Assembly: GCA_903873945.1 (NCBI GenBank)
Contig: CAIQQM010000025.1
Span: 1 to 52,149 of the forward strand
Direction: 5' to 3'
DNA from: an uncultured Verrucomicrobiota bacterium
Lineage (GTDB): Bacteria > Verrucomicrobiota > Verrucomicrobiia > Limisphaerales > UBA8199
Length of the DNA: 52,149 nucleotides
Shown: in pieces, positions 42,887 through 52,009 of the stretch
Layout: every line of letters starts with the position of its first letter
Numbering within the stretch: position 1 is the stretch's first letter
Notes under the pieces: generated by a model
Seen by the model: the letters and a program-made list of their open reading frames with translations, nothing else
The model's database searches: none
What the model was told of the DNA's origin: nothing
Made by a program: the position numbers and the translations under genes

Positions 42887-43870
42887 TTATGCGGATGTTT
42901 TGCGACGGAAGTATTCGATGGTCCTGGCCAATCCTTCCGCCAGCGCAACTTTGGGTTCCCAATGAAGCAATTTTCTCGCCCGCGAAATGTCCGGCCGGCG
43001 CTGCCGAGGGTCATCCTGCGGCAGCGGTTTGAAGGCAATCTTGCTCCGCGAACCCGTGGCGCGAATGATCTCTTTGGCAAATTCCAGCACGGTCATTTCG
43101 GCCGGGTTACCGATGTTCACAGGCTGCTCGCAGGAACTCATCATCAGCCGATAAATGCCTTCGATAAGGTCGGACACATAACAGAAGCTGCGGGTCTGCC
43201 GGCCGCGGCCGAACACGGTCAGGGGTTTTTGTTTGAGCGCCTGGCTAATAAAAGCGGGCACCACCCGTCCGTCGTGCAACCGCATTCGCGGACCGTATGT
43301 GTTAAAGATGCGGACGATGCGCGTTTCGACCCCATGTTGCCGGCGGTAAGCCATCGCCATTGCTTCACCGAAGCGCTTGGCTTCGTCATAACATCCACGC
43401 GGGCCAATCGAATTAACGTTGCCCCAGTAATCCTCGGTCTGCGGATGGACCAGAGGATCGCCATAGATTTCCGAAGTGGACGCGAGGAGCAGACGCGCGT
43501 TCTTGTTCTTGGCCAACCCGAGCGCTTTATGGGTCCCAAGCGAGCCGACCTTCAATGTCTGGATGGGCAGTTCGAGGTAATCGACCGGACTCGCAGGCGA
43601 AGCGAAGTGCCAAACGTAGTTCACCGGCACATCAAGGAAAATGAACTCGGTTATGTCCTGCTGGATGAACTTGAAGTTCGGGTTTCCGCCCAAGTGCGCG
43701 ATATTATCGACTGAACCGGTAACAAAATTGTCGATGCCAATGACTTTATGGCCGCGCGCGAGCAAGGCATCGGTCAGGTGTGACCCGAGGAACCCCGCCG
43801 CCCCTGTTACTACGGAAGTTGCACCCCGGGAGATTGGTCTCATTTTCGTCCGCGCTGATTTTTTACTCAT
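42887..43870 (-). CDS. UDP-glucuronate decarboxylase-like SDR enzyme
   Basis: About 327 residues of the extended SDR family. NAD site [20 protein letters not shown], acidic strand [18 protein letters not shown], catalytic [20 protein letters not shown] and [14 protein letters not shown] (YxxxK). Segments such as [20 protein letters not shown] and [12 protein letters not shown] are typical of UDP-xylose synthase, which turns UDP-glucuronate into UDP-xylose. The track ORF starts at 43948 and overlaps the upstream gene; the ATG at 43870 (MSKKSARTK) is more sensible. It is downstream of the glycosylphosphotransferase gene in the same polysaccharide operon. Confidence 0.88.
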   Translation of the reverse strand: MSKKSARTKMRPISRGATSVVTGAAGFLGSHLTDALLARGHKVIGIDNFVTGSVDNIAHLGGNPNFKFIQQDITEFIFLDVPVNYVWHFASPASPVDYLELPIQTLKVGSLGTHKALGLAKNKNARLLLASTSEIYGDPLVHPQTEDYWGNVNSIGPRGCYDEAKRFGEAMAMAYRRQHGVETRIVRIFNTYGPRMRLHDGRVVPAFISQALKQKPLTVFGRGRQTRSFCYVSDLIEGIYRLMMSSCEQPVNIGNPAEMTVLEFAKEIIRATGSRSKIAFKPLPQDDPRQRRPDISRARKLLHWEPKVALAEGLARTIEYFRRKTSA

Positions 43871-43928
43871 AGATTTCTTGCTTTTGTCAATGCCGGCTTT
43901 CGGAACCCGCCATTGCCCACAATCACTT

Positions 43929-45323
43929 TTACTTGGCCCCGGTTCCAAGCACGACTACAGGAATTGTGCGGCAGAGGATCTTGAGGTCCAGCCACAAAGA
44001 CCAGTTGTCAATATATTCCAGATCAAGCCGCACCCACTCCTTGAAATCGGAGACCTCATTGCGGCCGCTGATTTGCCAGAGGCAGGTCAAACCCGGCTTT
44101 ACGCTCAGACGGCGTCGATGGGCAAAATCATCGAAGCGCCTGACTTCGTCGACCGGGAGGGGGCGCGGTCCAACCAGGCTCATCTCGCCGCGCAGCACAT
44201 TAAGGAGCTGCGGGAATTCATCGAGGCTGAATTTGCGGAGAATTCTGCCGATCGGCGTAACCCGCGGGTCATGGGTCAGTTTGAAGACAGGGCCGGTCAT
44301 TTCATTCATGGCCGCCAGCTCGTGCTTGAGCTGTTCAGCATTGGTGACCATGGTGCGAAATTTGTACAGAATAAAGGGACGGCCATTAACCCCGGCGCGT
44401 TGCTGGGAAAACAACACGGGCCCGGACGAGGAAAGCTTGATGAGCAGGGCGACCAGGGCGAGGGGCAAAGCCATCACGATGAACAGTGCCAGGGCGCCGA
44501 AGAAATCCATCAACTGTTTTATAACCCCCTGCCAGGAAGCTTCCGGAGCGCTGCGAAAAATCAGCACCGGCTGGCCATGGAATTCATCCAGGCTGGTGCG
44601 CGAAATCTGGGTTTTGAAGAAGTCCGCCACCAGCCATGTTTCGACGCCCTCCAATTCGCAGGCACGGATGGCGGCCTCAATTTGCTCAAAATATGATTGT
44701 TTGGCGCTAAGGATGACGCAATTGACCGAGTGTTCGTGCAACATTGTCACGAGGCTCTGCACGGGAGACTGGTTCAGGTTGAGTTCCGCAAGTATTTCAA
44801 CCCCCTCTTCCGGCTTGGCCCCCAGTTCCGCCCGCAGCCGGGCCGTTTCTTCGCCAGTACCGACCAGAATAAACCGCCGCCGGAATTGCGCCTGAATCAA
44901 CCGGCTTTTGACAGCGGCGCGGATCAACTCTTCCTTGGCGAACACGAGCCCAAAGCTGATGAACCCGAACCAGATGATGATCGAGCGGCCGATATAAAGC
45001 CGGAAGAAAAACAGCACCAACGTAAGCCCCAGCGTGATTAATATGCAGCCTTTAAACAATGGCCAAAGCGTCGTCCGCCGGGGACAAAACAGCGGGCGGT
45101 TGTAAAAACCTTGCGCTTCCAATGTCAACGGAGCCGCCGGGATCAGGATCAGATTCAGCCAGACGACCGCTCCAAACGGCATGAGGATGGGGTTGAGGTG
45201 AAAAAACTCCGAAATGTCCGGATCGGTGCGCAACACATAGGCCAGCCAGAAACTGAAGGCAAAAATGCACGCGTCCATCAACTGATGGATCTGCATCCGA
45301 ATCTGACGGTGACGGCTAAGCAT
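43929..45323 (-). CDS. Polyprenyl glycosylphosphotransferase (initiating sugar transferase)
   Basis: 464 residues. Four N-terminal membrane helices ([71 protein letters not shown]) are followed by a CoA-binding-like domain ([20 protein letters not shown]) and a C-terminal bacterial sugar transferase domain. That domain has [50 protein letters not shown] and [13 protein letters not shown]. It transfers a sugar phosphate to undecaprenyl phosphate and so starts exopolysaccharide repeat units. In exosortase loci this enzyme is the usual neighbour, as here. Confidence 0.93.
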   Translation of the reverse strand: MLSRHRQIRMQIHQLMDACIFAFSFWLAYVLRTDPDISEFFHLNPILMPFGAVVWLNLILIPAAPLTLEAQGFYNRPLFCPRRTTLWPLFKGCILITLGLTLVLFFFRLYIGRSIIIWFGFISFGLVFAKEELIRAAVKSRLIQAQFRRRFILVGTGEETARLRAELGAKPEEGVEILAELNLNQSPVQSLVTMLHEHSVNCVILSAKQSYFEQIEAAIRACELEGVETWLVADFFKTQISRTSLDEFHGQPVLIFRSAPEASWQGVIKQLMDFFGALALFIVMALPLALVALLIKLSSSGPVLFSQQRAGVNGRPFILYKFRTMVTNAEQLKHELAAMNEMTGPVFKLTHDPRVTPIGRILRKFSLDEFPQLLNVLRGEMSLVGPRPLPVDEVRRFDDFAHRRRLSVKPGLTCLWQISGRNEVSDFKEWVRLDLEYIDNWSLWLDLKILCRTIPVVVLGTGAK

Positions 45324-45431
45324 GTTCCATGCAAATCCTGGTAAGAAGGCTCGTCAACAGTCGCACCCGCGCCACGCAACGACATTGCCGCGGCAACAGG
45401 ACCGGCCCTGGCCGGTTTTGTCCAAGTGAGT

Positions 45432-46172
45432 TCATTGGCGCGCGGCGTCTGCCGTTCCGGCCGGCCGCGGTATGAGTTGAAATTCGGGCACCGAGGCCGC
45501 AATGAGCTTTTTCATCCGTTCAAAAGTGGCATCCTCCTGGCCTGGCGCACAGACGGCAAAGTAAGTGACATAGGCCCAACGCTCCAACACGCCGGTGCGC
45601 ACAAGTTCCTCAGCCATCCACAACATGCGCTGCCAATGTTGCGCCGTGTACTCGTGTCCCGACACGAACCAGTAAACATAAACACCCCGGGCAGCGACTG
45701 TCCGGTCATTGAGAGCAACACTCTTCGTCGCAACCAGCTTCATGACGGGCAGATCGTAGGAGACCGGGCGGTCCAAGTGAATCCTAGTCTCCTCAGAGGC
45801 CGCGTTATCAATGTGCCACCCTTGCGCTTCCAAACAGAACTGCGGCTTATGCAGGCTGGTGCGATCACCGCCCATGAGCACAACATTCACCGCTGTCTGA
45901 AATCCATCCGGCGCCTTGTAAAGCCGCTGGCCGTAGCTCGTATCGGCCGGCAGGTAATGGAGCACCACTTGCTCGACTTCCCGCCGCTCTGAGCCGAAAT
46001 CCAACACACGTTCCGGCAGGTCAACCTGAAGCTGGTTGGACCCGGGTATCCGGCTGGTTCTGACACCAGGAGTGCCTAGTCTTTGGTTGGCGCGCAACTT
46101 GGTCAGCAACCCCGCCGCGCCAGCCATGCAGATGAGCGCCATGACGAGGACTGCCCATTTTTTGGAGTTCAT
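45432..46172 (-). CDS. epsI: Exosortase-associated EpsI-family protein
   Basis: 246 residues. One N-terminal membrane helix (WAVLVMALICMAGAAGLLTK), then a periplasmic domain with VVLMGGDRTSLHKPQFCLEA (a GDRTSLHKPxxCLxxQG pattern), GWHIDNAASEETRIHLD, GVYVYWFVSGHEYTAQHWQR and a C-terminal helix. The 'HxPxxCLxxxGW' element is the hallmark of the EpsI (DUF3485) family that accompanies exosortases. Its ATG overlaps the exosortase TGA (ATGA at 46169-46172), so the two are translationally coupled. In some bacteria EpsI is fused to the exosortase. Confidence 0.88.
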   Translation of the reverse strand: MNSKKWAVLVMALICMAGAAGLLTKLRANQRLGTPGVRTSRIPGSNQLQVDLPERVLDFGSERREVEQVVLHYLPADTSYGQRLYKAPDGFQTAVNVVLMGGDRTSLHKPQFCLEAQGWHIDNAASEETRIHLDRPVSYDLPVMKLVATKSVALNDRTVAARGVYVYWFVSGHEYTAQHWQRMLWMAEELVRTGVLERWAYVTYFAVCAPGQEDATFERMKKLIAASVPEFQLIPRPAGTADAARQ

Positions 46173-47149
46173 GTCGTTCTTGCCTCCGGTTGCCCACCTG
46201 CCCGAGGCCTATCCTCGCGGAGCCAATGCTCCAACAATAACACACACGCAATCGCGATGGCGAAGGTCACGAACCCAAATTTTTGTTCCACCCACTTGCC
46301 CGCGTCCTGGCCAAAGGCTTCCGCCACAACCACCGTAAAAGTAATACGGACGACGTTCCCAATCACCGCCAAGGGAAACGCGACCAGCACCATGAGCGCG
46401 CGTTTCCATCCGGTTTTGAACGAGATGAATCCAAATATAGTGGTCAACGCCAGCAACGAAACCAAGCTCCGGATGCCGCTGCAGGCGGGCGCGATGTCAT
46501 AGTGAAACGAATTCTGAGCATCGAAAAGCTGCGTGCCTTCACGGACGAGGTCCGGCGCCAATCCCAAGTGTGAAATTGCCGCAACGACGGTGGCCACCAG
46601 ATGCCGCATGGGGGTGGTGATAATCTGACCCTGCGAGCCGAGCGGAACGCAGAACGCGAACAGGAAAAACGGGAAGAAACTTGCCCGGAGCCAATCCCGC
46701 CCCCAGGCCAGACCCATCAATCCGTAAACGCCGGCAAAAAAAGCGATGAGCGAGAGCTTCGGCTGCTGGATCATGTAAGCTGCGATATGCAAGAGCAGGG
46801 CCAAACCGAACAGCAGAAACCCCGGCCACCAGAGATTGAGAGGCAACGCCATCAACTCTTTGCGCTTCCACCAGAAGAGCGCCAGCACGACGAACGGAAT
46901 AATAACGCCATGGCCGTCGTCGGATGAGAAATAGTCTCCTATTGGGCTATAGGCGTTGAGGGTCCAGGACAACAACGACGGTGAATGGATGTATCCCAGC
47001 GTTGAGTTTCCCAGAAACTGGAACAGGGCCAGCCACGCCGCCAGCAGACACAGAAAGAACGCCTTGTTAGGCAGCTTCTGCCAGCACTCCCGAAGATCAA
47101 AACGGAGCTCTGCCAGAACCCCGTTGACAGGTTGTTCATCCATACACAC
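46169..47149 (-). CDS. Exosortase/archaeosortase family protein
   Basis: 326 residues with about eight membrane helices. Catalytic signatures seen are APACSGIRSLVSLLAL near 222 with the nucleophile Cys, and AVIGNVVRITFTVV near 262 with the catalytic Arg. The expected third residue, a His about 20 residues later, is not evident; the segment reads GKWVEQKFGFVTF. The enzyme would cleave PEP-CTERM-type C-terminal signals at the outer face of the inner membrane and pass the protein on. It is coupled to epsI by a 4-base overlap and flanked by polysaccharide genes, as usual for exosortase loci. Confidence 0.88.
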   Translation of the reverse strand: MCMDEQPVNGVLAELRFDLRECWQKLPNKAFFLCLLAAWLALFQFLGNSTLGYIHSPSLLSWTLNAYSPIGDYFSSDDGHGVIIPFVVLALFWWKRKELMALPLNLWWPGFLLFGLALLLHIAAYMIQQPKLSLIAFFAGVYGLMGLAWGRDWLRASFFPFFLFAFCVPLGSQGQIITTPMRHLVATVVAAISHLGLAPDLVREGTQLFDAQNSFHYDIAPACSGIRSLVSLLALTTIFGFISFKTGWKRALMVLVAFPLAVIGNVVRITFTVVVAEAFGQDAGKWVEQKFGFVTFAIAIACVLLLEHWLREDRPRAGGQPEARTT

Positions 47150-47235
47150 GCAAATTCAAACGTATTGGATACACAGATTGCCGATCCCGCTCAATGAAAT
47201 TCCACACCCGCCCTGAGGAGCACCCATCACGGGAG

Positions 47236-48024
47236 TTATTCAAGCCTGTAGCTTCTGAGCCGCGTCAACTGGCCCAGGGCGCGCAGGATAAACAGAGGGT
47301 TGTTTTTCAAGTACCGTTTCCACAGCCGACGCGGCTCACAGCCGAAACGGAAAAGCCACTCAAACCCGCAGCGTTGCACCCAACGAGGCGCCTGCCGGAC
47401 CCGCCCGGCATGGAAATCGAAGGCGGCACCCACGCCAAAGAACAGCGTTGCCTCCAATCTTTGCCAATATTGCGCCATGAACTTTTCCTGCTTCGGCGTG
47501 CTAAGTCCCACCCAAAAAATGTCAGGCTTCGCCGCGGCAACCTGGCGCAACAGATCATCTTCCTCACGGCTTGTCAGTGGCCGAAATGGCGGCGTGAAAG
47601 TGCCTGCAATTTTCACGCCCGGCAGCCGCTGCTCCAAACGACGCTGAAGTTCTTGGGCAACTCCCGGCGCCCCGCCATAGAGAAAATGACTGAAGCCACG
47701 CGAGAGAGTGCATTCGCACACCCGCAGCATCAGGTCTGGTCCGTAAACTCGCCCCATGTGTCGGAAGCCCTGTAACTGCCCCATCCAGACCATGGGCATT
47801 CCATCCGGCGTGTTAAGGAAGGCGTGGTTGAGAATCGCCCGAAACTCGGGGTCTCGCTGAGCCTCGCTCACTCCATGCACGCCTGTCACGCAAACATAAC
47901 CCTTGGTCTTCTGTTCAAGCGCCTGCCTCACGACGGCCTCCGCCAGGTCCAGATTGATGGCGCTAAGACCCACGCCCAGAACGTTGGCGCGTGAAGGGTG
48001 TTCCAGTTTTGGCTTGTCTATCAT
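47236..48024 (-). CDS. WecG/TagA/CpsF family glycosyltransferase
   Basis: About 262 residues. NVLGVGLSAINLDLAEAVVR opens the domain, VCVTGVHGVSEAQRDPEFRA near 45 and NTPDGMPMVWMGQLQGF near 74 are the donor and acceptor part, SHFLYGGAPGVAQELQRRLE near 115 follows, and DIFWVGLSTPKQEKFMAQYW near 165 is the family signature (GxPxQE-like). GAAFDFHAGRVRQAPRWVQR near 200 completes it. These enzymes add the second sugar (often N-acetylmannosamine type) to an undecaprenyl-PP-linked acceptor. The track starts at TTG 48078; ATGs at 48072, 48054 and 48024 are possible, and I took the one nearest to the conserved core. Confidence 0.87.
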   Translation of the reverse strand: MIDKPKLEHPSRANVLGVGLSAINLDLAEAVVRQALEQKTKGYVCVTGVHGVSEAQRDPEFRAILNHAFLNTPDGMPMVWMGQLQGFRHMGRVYGPDLMLRVCECTLSRGFSHFLYGGAPGVAQELQRRLEQRLPGVKIAGTFTPPFRPLTSREEDDLLRQVAAAKPDIFWVGLSTPKQEKFMAQYWQRLEATLFFGVGAAFDFHAGRVRQAPRWVQRCGFEWLFRFGCEPRRLWKRYLKNNPLFILRALGQLTRLRSYRLE

Positions 48025-48128
48025 GGGCAACGCATTACAAATATGTTGTATCATGGTTAAATTCGGGCGCATGATCAACCGCGCAAACGAGCACGCTGAA
48101 TTCGCGCCGTTCGAATGCGCCTGAGCCT

Positions 48129-49442
48129 ATGAAATTGCTCGTCTTTGCCCACACACCTCCGCCGCACCATGGTCAAAGTTATATGGTGCAAATCATGCTG
48201 GCTGGCTTTGGGGGCGACCACCGCAAAGCAAGCACACGCCCAAATGAGGCCTCTCGCGACAGGGTTGCCGGCAAGGACACGCCTTTTGGCATAGACTGCT
48301 TTCACGTCAACGCGCGCCTGTCTCAGAAGCTGGAGGACATCGGTGATTTCCGTATCGGGAAGTTCATGCTGTTGATTGGCTATTGCCTTCAGGCGATTTG
48401 GTGCCGGTTCCGCTATGGTGTGACGAATTTCTACTATATTCCGGCCCCGGGCAAACGTTCCGCGTTATACCGGGACTGGGTGGTAATGCTGCTCTGCCGT
48501 CCCTTCTTTAAGAAGGTCATTCTGCACTGGCACGCAGCGGGGTTGGCCAAATGGCTGGAGACCGTCGTTCAGATTCGCTCGCGTTCCATCACTTACCGGC
48601 TGATGAAGCGCGTGGACTTGAGCATCGTGCTGTCCGGATACAACCGGGCGGATGCCGAAAAACTTTTTTCTCAGGAAATAAAAATCGTGAGCAACGGCAT
48701 CCCCGATCCGTGCCCTGATTTTGTGGGCGAAGTGCTGCCTCGACGCCGCGCGCGGTTTGCCGCCCGGTGCAAACTGTTGTCCGGCCAGACTCTAAGCCCG
48801 GAGGAACTGCGCAACGCTGGCGGCGACCCCAACATCTTGAGGGTCCTTTACCTCGCGCATTGCACGCGCGAGAAAGGCCTATTCGACTGCCTGACGGCAG
48901 TAATGCTGGCCAACAAGAAACTGAAAGCGAGCGCTTCCCCCATCTCCCTGCGATTGCAGGTGACGGGGAATTTTGTCAATGCTCTGGAACGGACGGAATT
49001 CAACCGGATGCTCGCGCAACCGGGCACCGCCGATGTTGTTCAGTATCTCGGGTTTGTCGCCGGCGACCAGAAAAATGAGTTGTTGAGGGACTCCGACCTG
49101 TTTTGTTTCCCCACCTATTATCAGAACGAGAACCAGCCGGTTAATTTGATCGAGGCGATGGCTTTCGGTTTGCCGATTCTAACCACCCGCTGGCGCTCGA
49201 TTCCAGAGTTGTTTCCGGCGAATTATCCGGGGCTGGTGGCCAGCCGCGCTCCCGAGCGGGTTGCGGACGGCTTGCTCGCTTTGATACCCAGCGAAAGCGG
49301 GGAGGGCTTCCGCGACATTTTTCTCCGCACCTTCACTCTGGACCATCACCTGGCCTGTCTGGCCGAAGCTATCCATAGAGTCGAACGAGGGGATCAGACA
49401 GCACCAGCCCAAACCCCGGTGCGGGCGATGCCCGCCGGTTAA
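48129..49442 (+). CDS. GT4-type (group 1) glycosyltransferase
   Basis: 437 residues. The N-terminal Rossmann half begins [20 protein letters not shown]. The C-terminal half has [20 protein letters not shown] near 240, [20 protein letters not shown] near 305, and the nucleotide-sugar site [20 protein letters not shown] near 325 with the conserved Glu, then [18 protein letters not shown]. This is the GT-B retaining layout of GT4 enzymes. It is transcribed divergently from the wecG-like gene, with about 100 bases between them, and belongs to the polysaccharide locus. Donor sugar not deducible. Confidence 0.9.
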   Translation: MKLLVFAHTPPPHHGQSYMVQIMLAGFGGDHRKASTRPNEASRDRVAGKDTPFGIDCFHVNARLSQKLEDIGDFRIGKFMLLIGYCLQAIWCRFRYGVTNFYYIPAPGKRSALYRDWVVMLLCRPFFKKVILHWHAAGLAKWLETVVQIRSRSITYRLMKRVDLSIVLSGYNRADAEKLFSQEIKIVSNGIPDPCPDFVGEVLPRRRARFAARCKLLSGQTLSPEELRNAGGDPNILRVLYLAHCTREKGLFDCLTAVMLANKKLKASASPISLRLQVTGNFVNALERTEFNRMLAQPGTADVVQYLGFVAGDQKNELLRDSDLFCFPTYYQNENQPVNLIEAMAFGLPILTTRWRSIPELFPANYPGLVASRAPERVADGLLALIPSESGEGFRDIFLRTFTLDHHLACLAEAIHRVERGDQTAPAQTPVRAMPAG

Positions 49443-49515
49443 TCCGCAAGCATTTTGGAAATATTTACGCGATACTTGGATTTGGAACCCGACCGTATTA
49501 ACATCCCATCCTGTT

Positions 49516-50082
49516 ATGAAAAACTCTCTCGGAGCCAGAACTCTCGTGTACCCGACGCCCGTTTTTGTCGTAGGGACTTATGACAAGATGGGCAAGCCAA
49601 ACGTAGCGACCGCCTCATGGGGAGGCATCTGTTGCTCGGAGCCGCCCTGCGTAGCGGTTTCCCTGCGCAAAGTGACTTCCACTTACACCAATATCCTTGA
49701 AAGAAAAGCCTTCACCATCAGCATCCCGTCGGCAACACACCTCAAACAGGTCGATTACTTCGGCTTGGTTTCCGGACGAAACACGAACAAGTTTGCCGCG
49801 ACGAAACTGACTCCCAAGAAAAGCGATCTTGTGGACGCGCCTTACGTGAAGGAATTTCCTGTGGTCCTTGAATGCAAGTTGCTGCACGTGCTCGAACTCG
49901 GCCTTCATACTCAATTTGTGGGCGAGGTGCTGGATGCAAAGGTCGAGGAGGATGTGATGGGCTCCGGCGCGTCTGTTGAAATCAAAAAAGTCAACCCGAT
50001 CATCTTTGTGCCAGACACACAGGATTACTACAGCATCGGCGAGGTCATCGGTAAGGTTTTCTCGGCAGGCAAGGACATCTGA
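49516..50082 (+). CDS. Flavin reductase-like FMN-binding split-barrel protein
   Basis: 188 residues. [25 protein letters not shown] at about 14-38 and [20 protein letters not shown] near 44 are the FMN-contacting opening of the flavin reductase-like domain. [20 protein letters not shown] and [20 protein letters not shown] complete the split barrel. Members reduce flavin with NAD(P)H or bind FMN as small oxidoreductases; the partner oxygenase, if any, is not in this window. It lies 73 bases after the glycosyltransferase gene and appears to be a separate unit. Confidence 0.87.
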   Translation: MKNSLGARTLVYPTPVFVVGTYDKMGKPNVATASWGGICCSEPPCVAVSLRKVTSTYTNILERKAFTISIPSATHLKQVDYFGLVSGRNTNKFAATKLTPKKSDLVDAPYVKEFPVVLECKLLHVLELGLHTQFVGEVLDAKVEEDVMGSGASVEIKKVNPIIFVPDTQDYYSIGEVIGKVFSAGKDI

Positions 50083-50380
50083 TGTTTTATCGAACCGTCG
50101 AACGCTGCGCCCAGGAACCGAAAAACCGGAGCCGAAGACTGCGGGTTCTGGGTGATTCAGCACTGCGACGGACGCAAAATGAGTTGAATCCGAACTCGCT
50201 TCCTTCTAATGTTTAAGCCTTAAAGCTCCTTGCCGACCTCGAGCTGCATCCGGGAGAGGGAAGTAATCTATGGCTGGCAGCGTTGGTGTGGCGCGGGACC
50301 CGGGTGTATGGGACTGTCAGTTCGGGGGAACAAGTTGCTGAAACTTCAGCGGTTCCCGTGGACAAACACATCGGTGAGGC
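50083..50380. other. Intergenic, no gene seen
   Basis: The ORF track shows only the start of an antisense shadow of the flavin reductase gene here. I see no terminator with a convincing T-run and no promoter I would defend. Confidence 0.5.
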
Positions 50381-50424
50381 GGTAAAGGTTGGGCAAGGGT
50401 TCGGTAAAAGTTAGGTGAAAAAGA
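50381..50424 (+). promoter_or_regulatory. Four 11-bp periodic repeats before the outer-membrane protein gene
   Basis: Units GGTAAAGGTTG, GGCAAGGGTTC, GGTAAAAGTTA and GGTGAAAAAGA follow each other with an exact 11-base period. They are of the same orientation relative to the gene as the boxes before coaE (GGTAAAGTTT). The last unit contains AGGTG, which also serves as a plausible Shine-Dalgarno for the ATG at 50427. A regulator bound here would therefore cover the ribosome binding site unless translation starts later. Confidence 0.45.
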
Positions 50425-50426
50425 TT

Positions 50427-51443
50427 ATGGTTAAAAATCGGAAAATGTCCTGTGGAATCTGGTTAAGTGCCTTAGCAACAATGCATTGTGCTCGCTTATT
50501 TGTTGTGGCAGCTGGTTGTTTTCTGACCGTGGCAGCGGCTTTCACCACGCTAGCTTCGGAAAACGTGCCACACCGCCCTTATGCCATGTGGGCCGACCTG
50601 CCCGACCCGGGTCAATTCATCTTTGGGATGGTTTACCAGGAGTCGGAAGCTTACAAAATTTGGGCAAACCGCAACCCCTACAACATCACCTACCATACGG
50701 GCGGCGAGAGCTATGGCATCGATATCAACCAAGGCTACCTTGCCTTCCAGTACGGGATCGACGAAAGGTGGGCGGCGGACCTTAACATCGGTGCCACTAC
50801 GGCTGGCTGGCGCACCTTTGACAATGGGACGATTCAATCCACTACCGGGTTAATGGACTGGTCTTTCGGTATCCGGTACCAGATTTACAATGAAGCGCGC
50901 CAAACGAATTGGCCGTGGATGCCGACCTTGACTTTTCGCGCCGGCGCCGTAATGCCCGGCACGTATAACGAGAACTTCCAGTTTGCCCCGGGCACGCGTT
51001 CCGCCGCCATTGAGCCAGAATTTCTCATGCGCAAACATTTCGGCTGGCCCGGCCTGGGCGCTTACGGTGACGCCCTCTATCGCTGGAATCGCACGACGGG
51101 GAATGACCAGTACGAGACTGCCATAGGCTTGTTCCAGCAAATCAAGGGTTGGGAACTGGACGCCGGCTACCGTCATATGCAGACTATCTCCGGCCAAGAC
51201 ATCACCTATCCCGTGAATCCCAGCGGCAACGGCGGTTTCAATATCATCTACCCGCGCGAGGTGCGGGAAATCACCGACTCGATCCAAGCGGGCTTCAGCT
51301 ACACGACGGTCAAGCGCCACATCCGCTACGGTTTCCAGACCACAACGGTGTTCGACGGCAGCAACACGGATCGCAAATTCTGGATTGGCGGCTCCCTCGA
51401 TATCCCCTTCGACACTCCCTTCAGCAAAAAACACGAGAAGTGA
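50427..51443 (+). CDS. Putative outer-membrane beta-barrel protein
   Basis: About 338 residues. A signal peptide (ARLFVVAAGCFLTVAAAFTT) is followed by strands with alternating hydrophobic residues: GQFIFGMVYQESEAYKIW, GYLAFQYGIDERWAADLNIG, LTFRAGAVMPGTYNENFQFA, WELDAGYRHMQTISGQ, DSIQAGFSYTTVKRHIRYGF, KFWIGGSLDIPF. This pattern of periodic amphipathic strands and turn residues is that of a transmembrane barrel of roughly 12-14 strands. Substrate and role are unknown. The track uses a GTG at 50415; I prefer the ATG at 50427 with AGGTG nine bases upstream. A start at 50445 (MSCGIW) is also possible. Confidence 0.72.
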   Translation: MVKNRKMSCGIWLSALATMHCARLFVVAAGCFLTVAAAFTTLASENVPHRPYAMWADLPDPGQFIFGMVYQESEAYKIWANRNPYNITYHTGGESYGIDINQGYLAFQYGIDERWAADLNIGATTAGWRTFDNGTIQSTTGLMDWSFGIRYQIYNEARQTNWPWMPTLTFRAGAVMPGTYNENFQFAPGTRSAAIEPEFLMRKHFGWPGLGAYGDALYRWNRTTGNDQYETAIGLFQQIKGWELDAGYRHMQTISGQDITYPVNPSGNGGFNIIYPREVREITDSIQAGFSYTTVKRHIRYGFQTTTVFDGSNTDRKFWIGGSLDIPFDTPFSKKHEK

Positions 51444-51578
51444 TCGTTCGGACGGTTGGTTAAGGATCGCAGGGGATGAGAAAAGGTCACCCCGACCTAA
51501 CGGGGAAATCGCTTTCTGGAAGCCCGTTGCCGCACAATCGCGGCGCGGCGGCAACCCCGGCCAACGACCAGTGAGAAA

Positions 51579-52009
51579 TCACGGCACGGAGCGGATACGC
51601 CAGAAATTGTTGGTGGTTGTGTCCAGCGTGTTCGTGAACACCAGCACCCCACTTGCGTCGGTGGAATTGGTCACCTGCGGCGACCAGTTGGTCGGGACCA
51701 AGCTGAAGGAACGGTCCAGCGCGTAATTCGCTCCGACGTTGCCGAAAAAGGACAGCCCTACGTTGCCACCACTCAAAAGCTGGATAGAGATTTGATTATA
51801 GAGTGGGTTCACGACAATCTGCTCAGGGCAGTTAGTACTGTTGTAGGTGCCGTCGCCCAATTGGCCAACATAGTTGTAGCCCATAGCCCACAGGCTGCCG
51901 TCGCTCTTGAGGAAGAGGCTGTGGACGCTTCCTGCGGCAATCGCCGTGACCCCGCTGGTCACAATCTGCTCAGGTTGGTTGGTGTTGTTGTAAGTGCCGT
52001 CGCCCAACT
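51579..52009 (-). pseudogene. C-terminal remnant of an RCC1-repeat secreted protein
   Basis: The frame reads two RCC1-type repeats with a 49-residue period (LGDGTYNNTNQPEQIV; AMGYNYVGQLGDGTYNSTN...CPEQIV), then a C-terminal module, ANYALDRSFSLVPTNW... ending NNFWRIRSVP. RCC1 proteins usually have at least seven repeats. Here the coding sequence breaks off in the middle of a repeat at 52010, where DNA with an insertion-sequence terminus begins. The ORF track continues to 52061 only by running into that terminus (LTGWFSLTADK is read from it). The 5' part is presumably beyond the insertion or lost. Confidence 0.75.
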
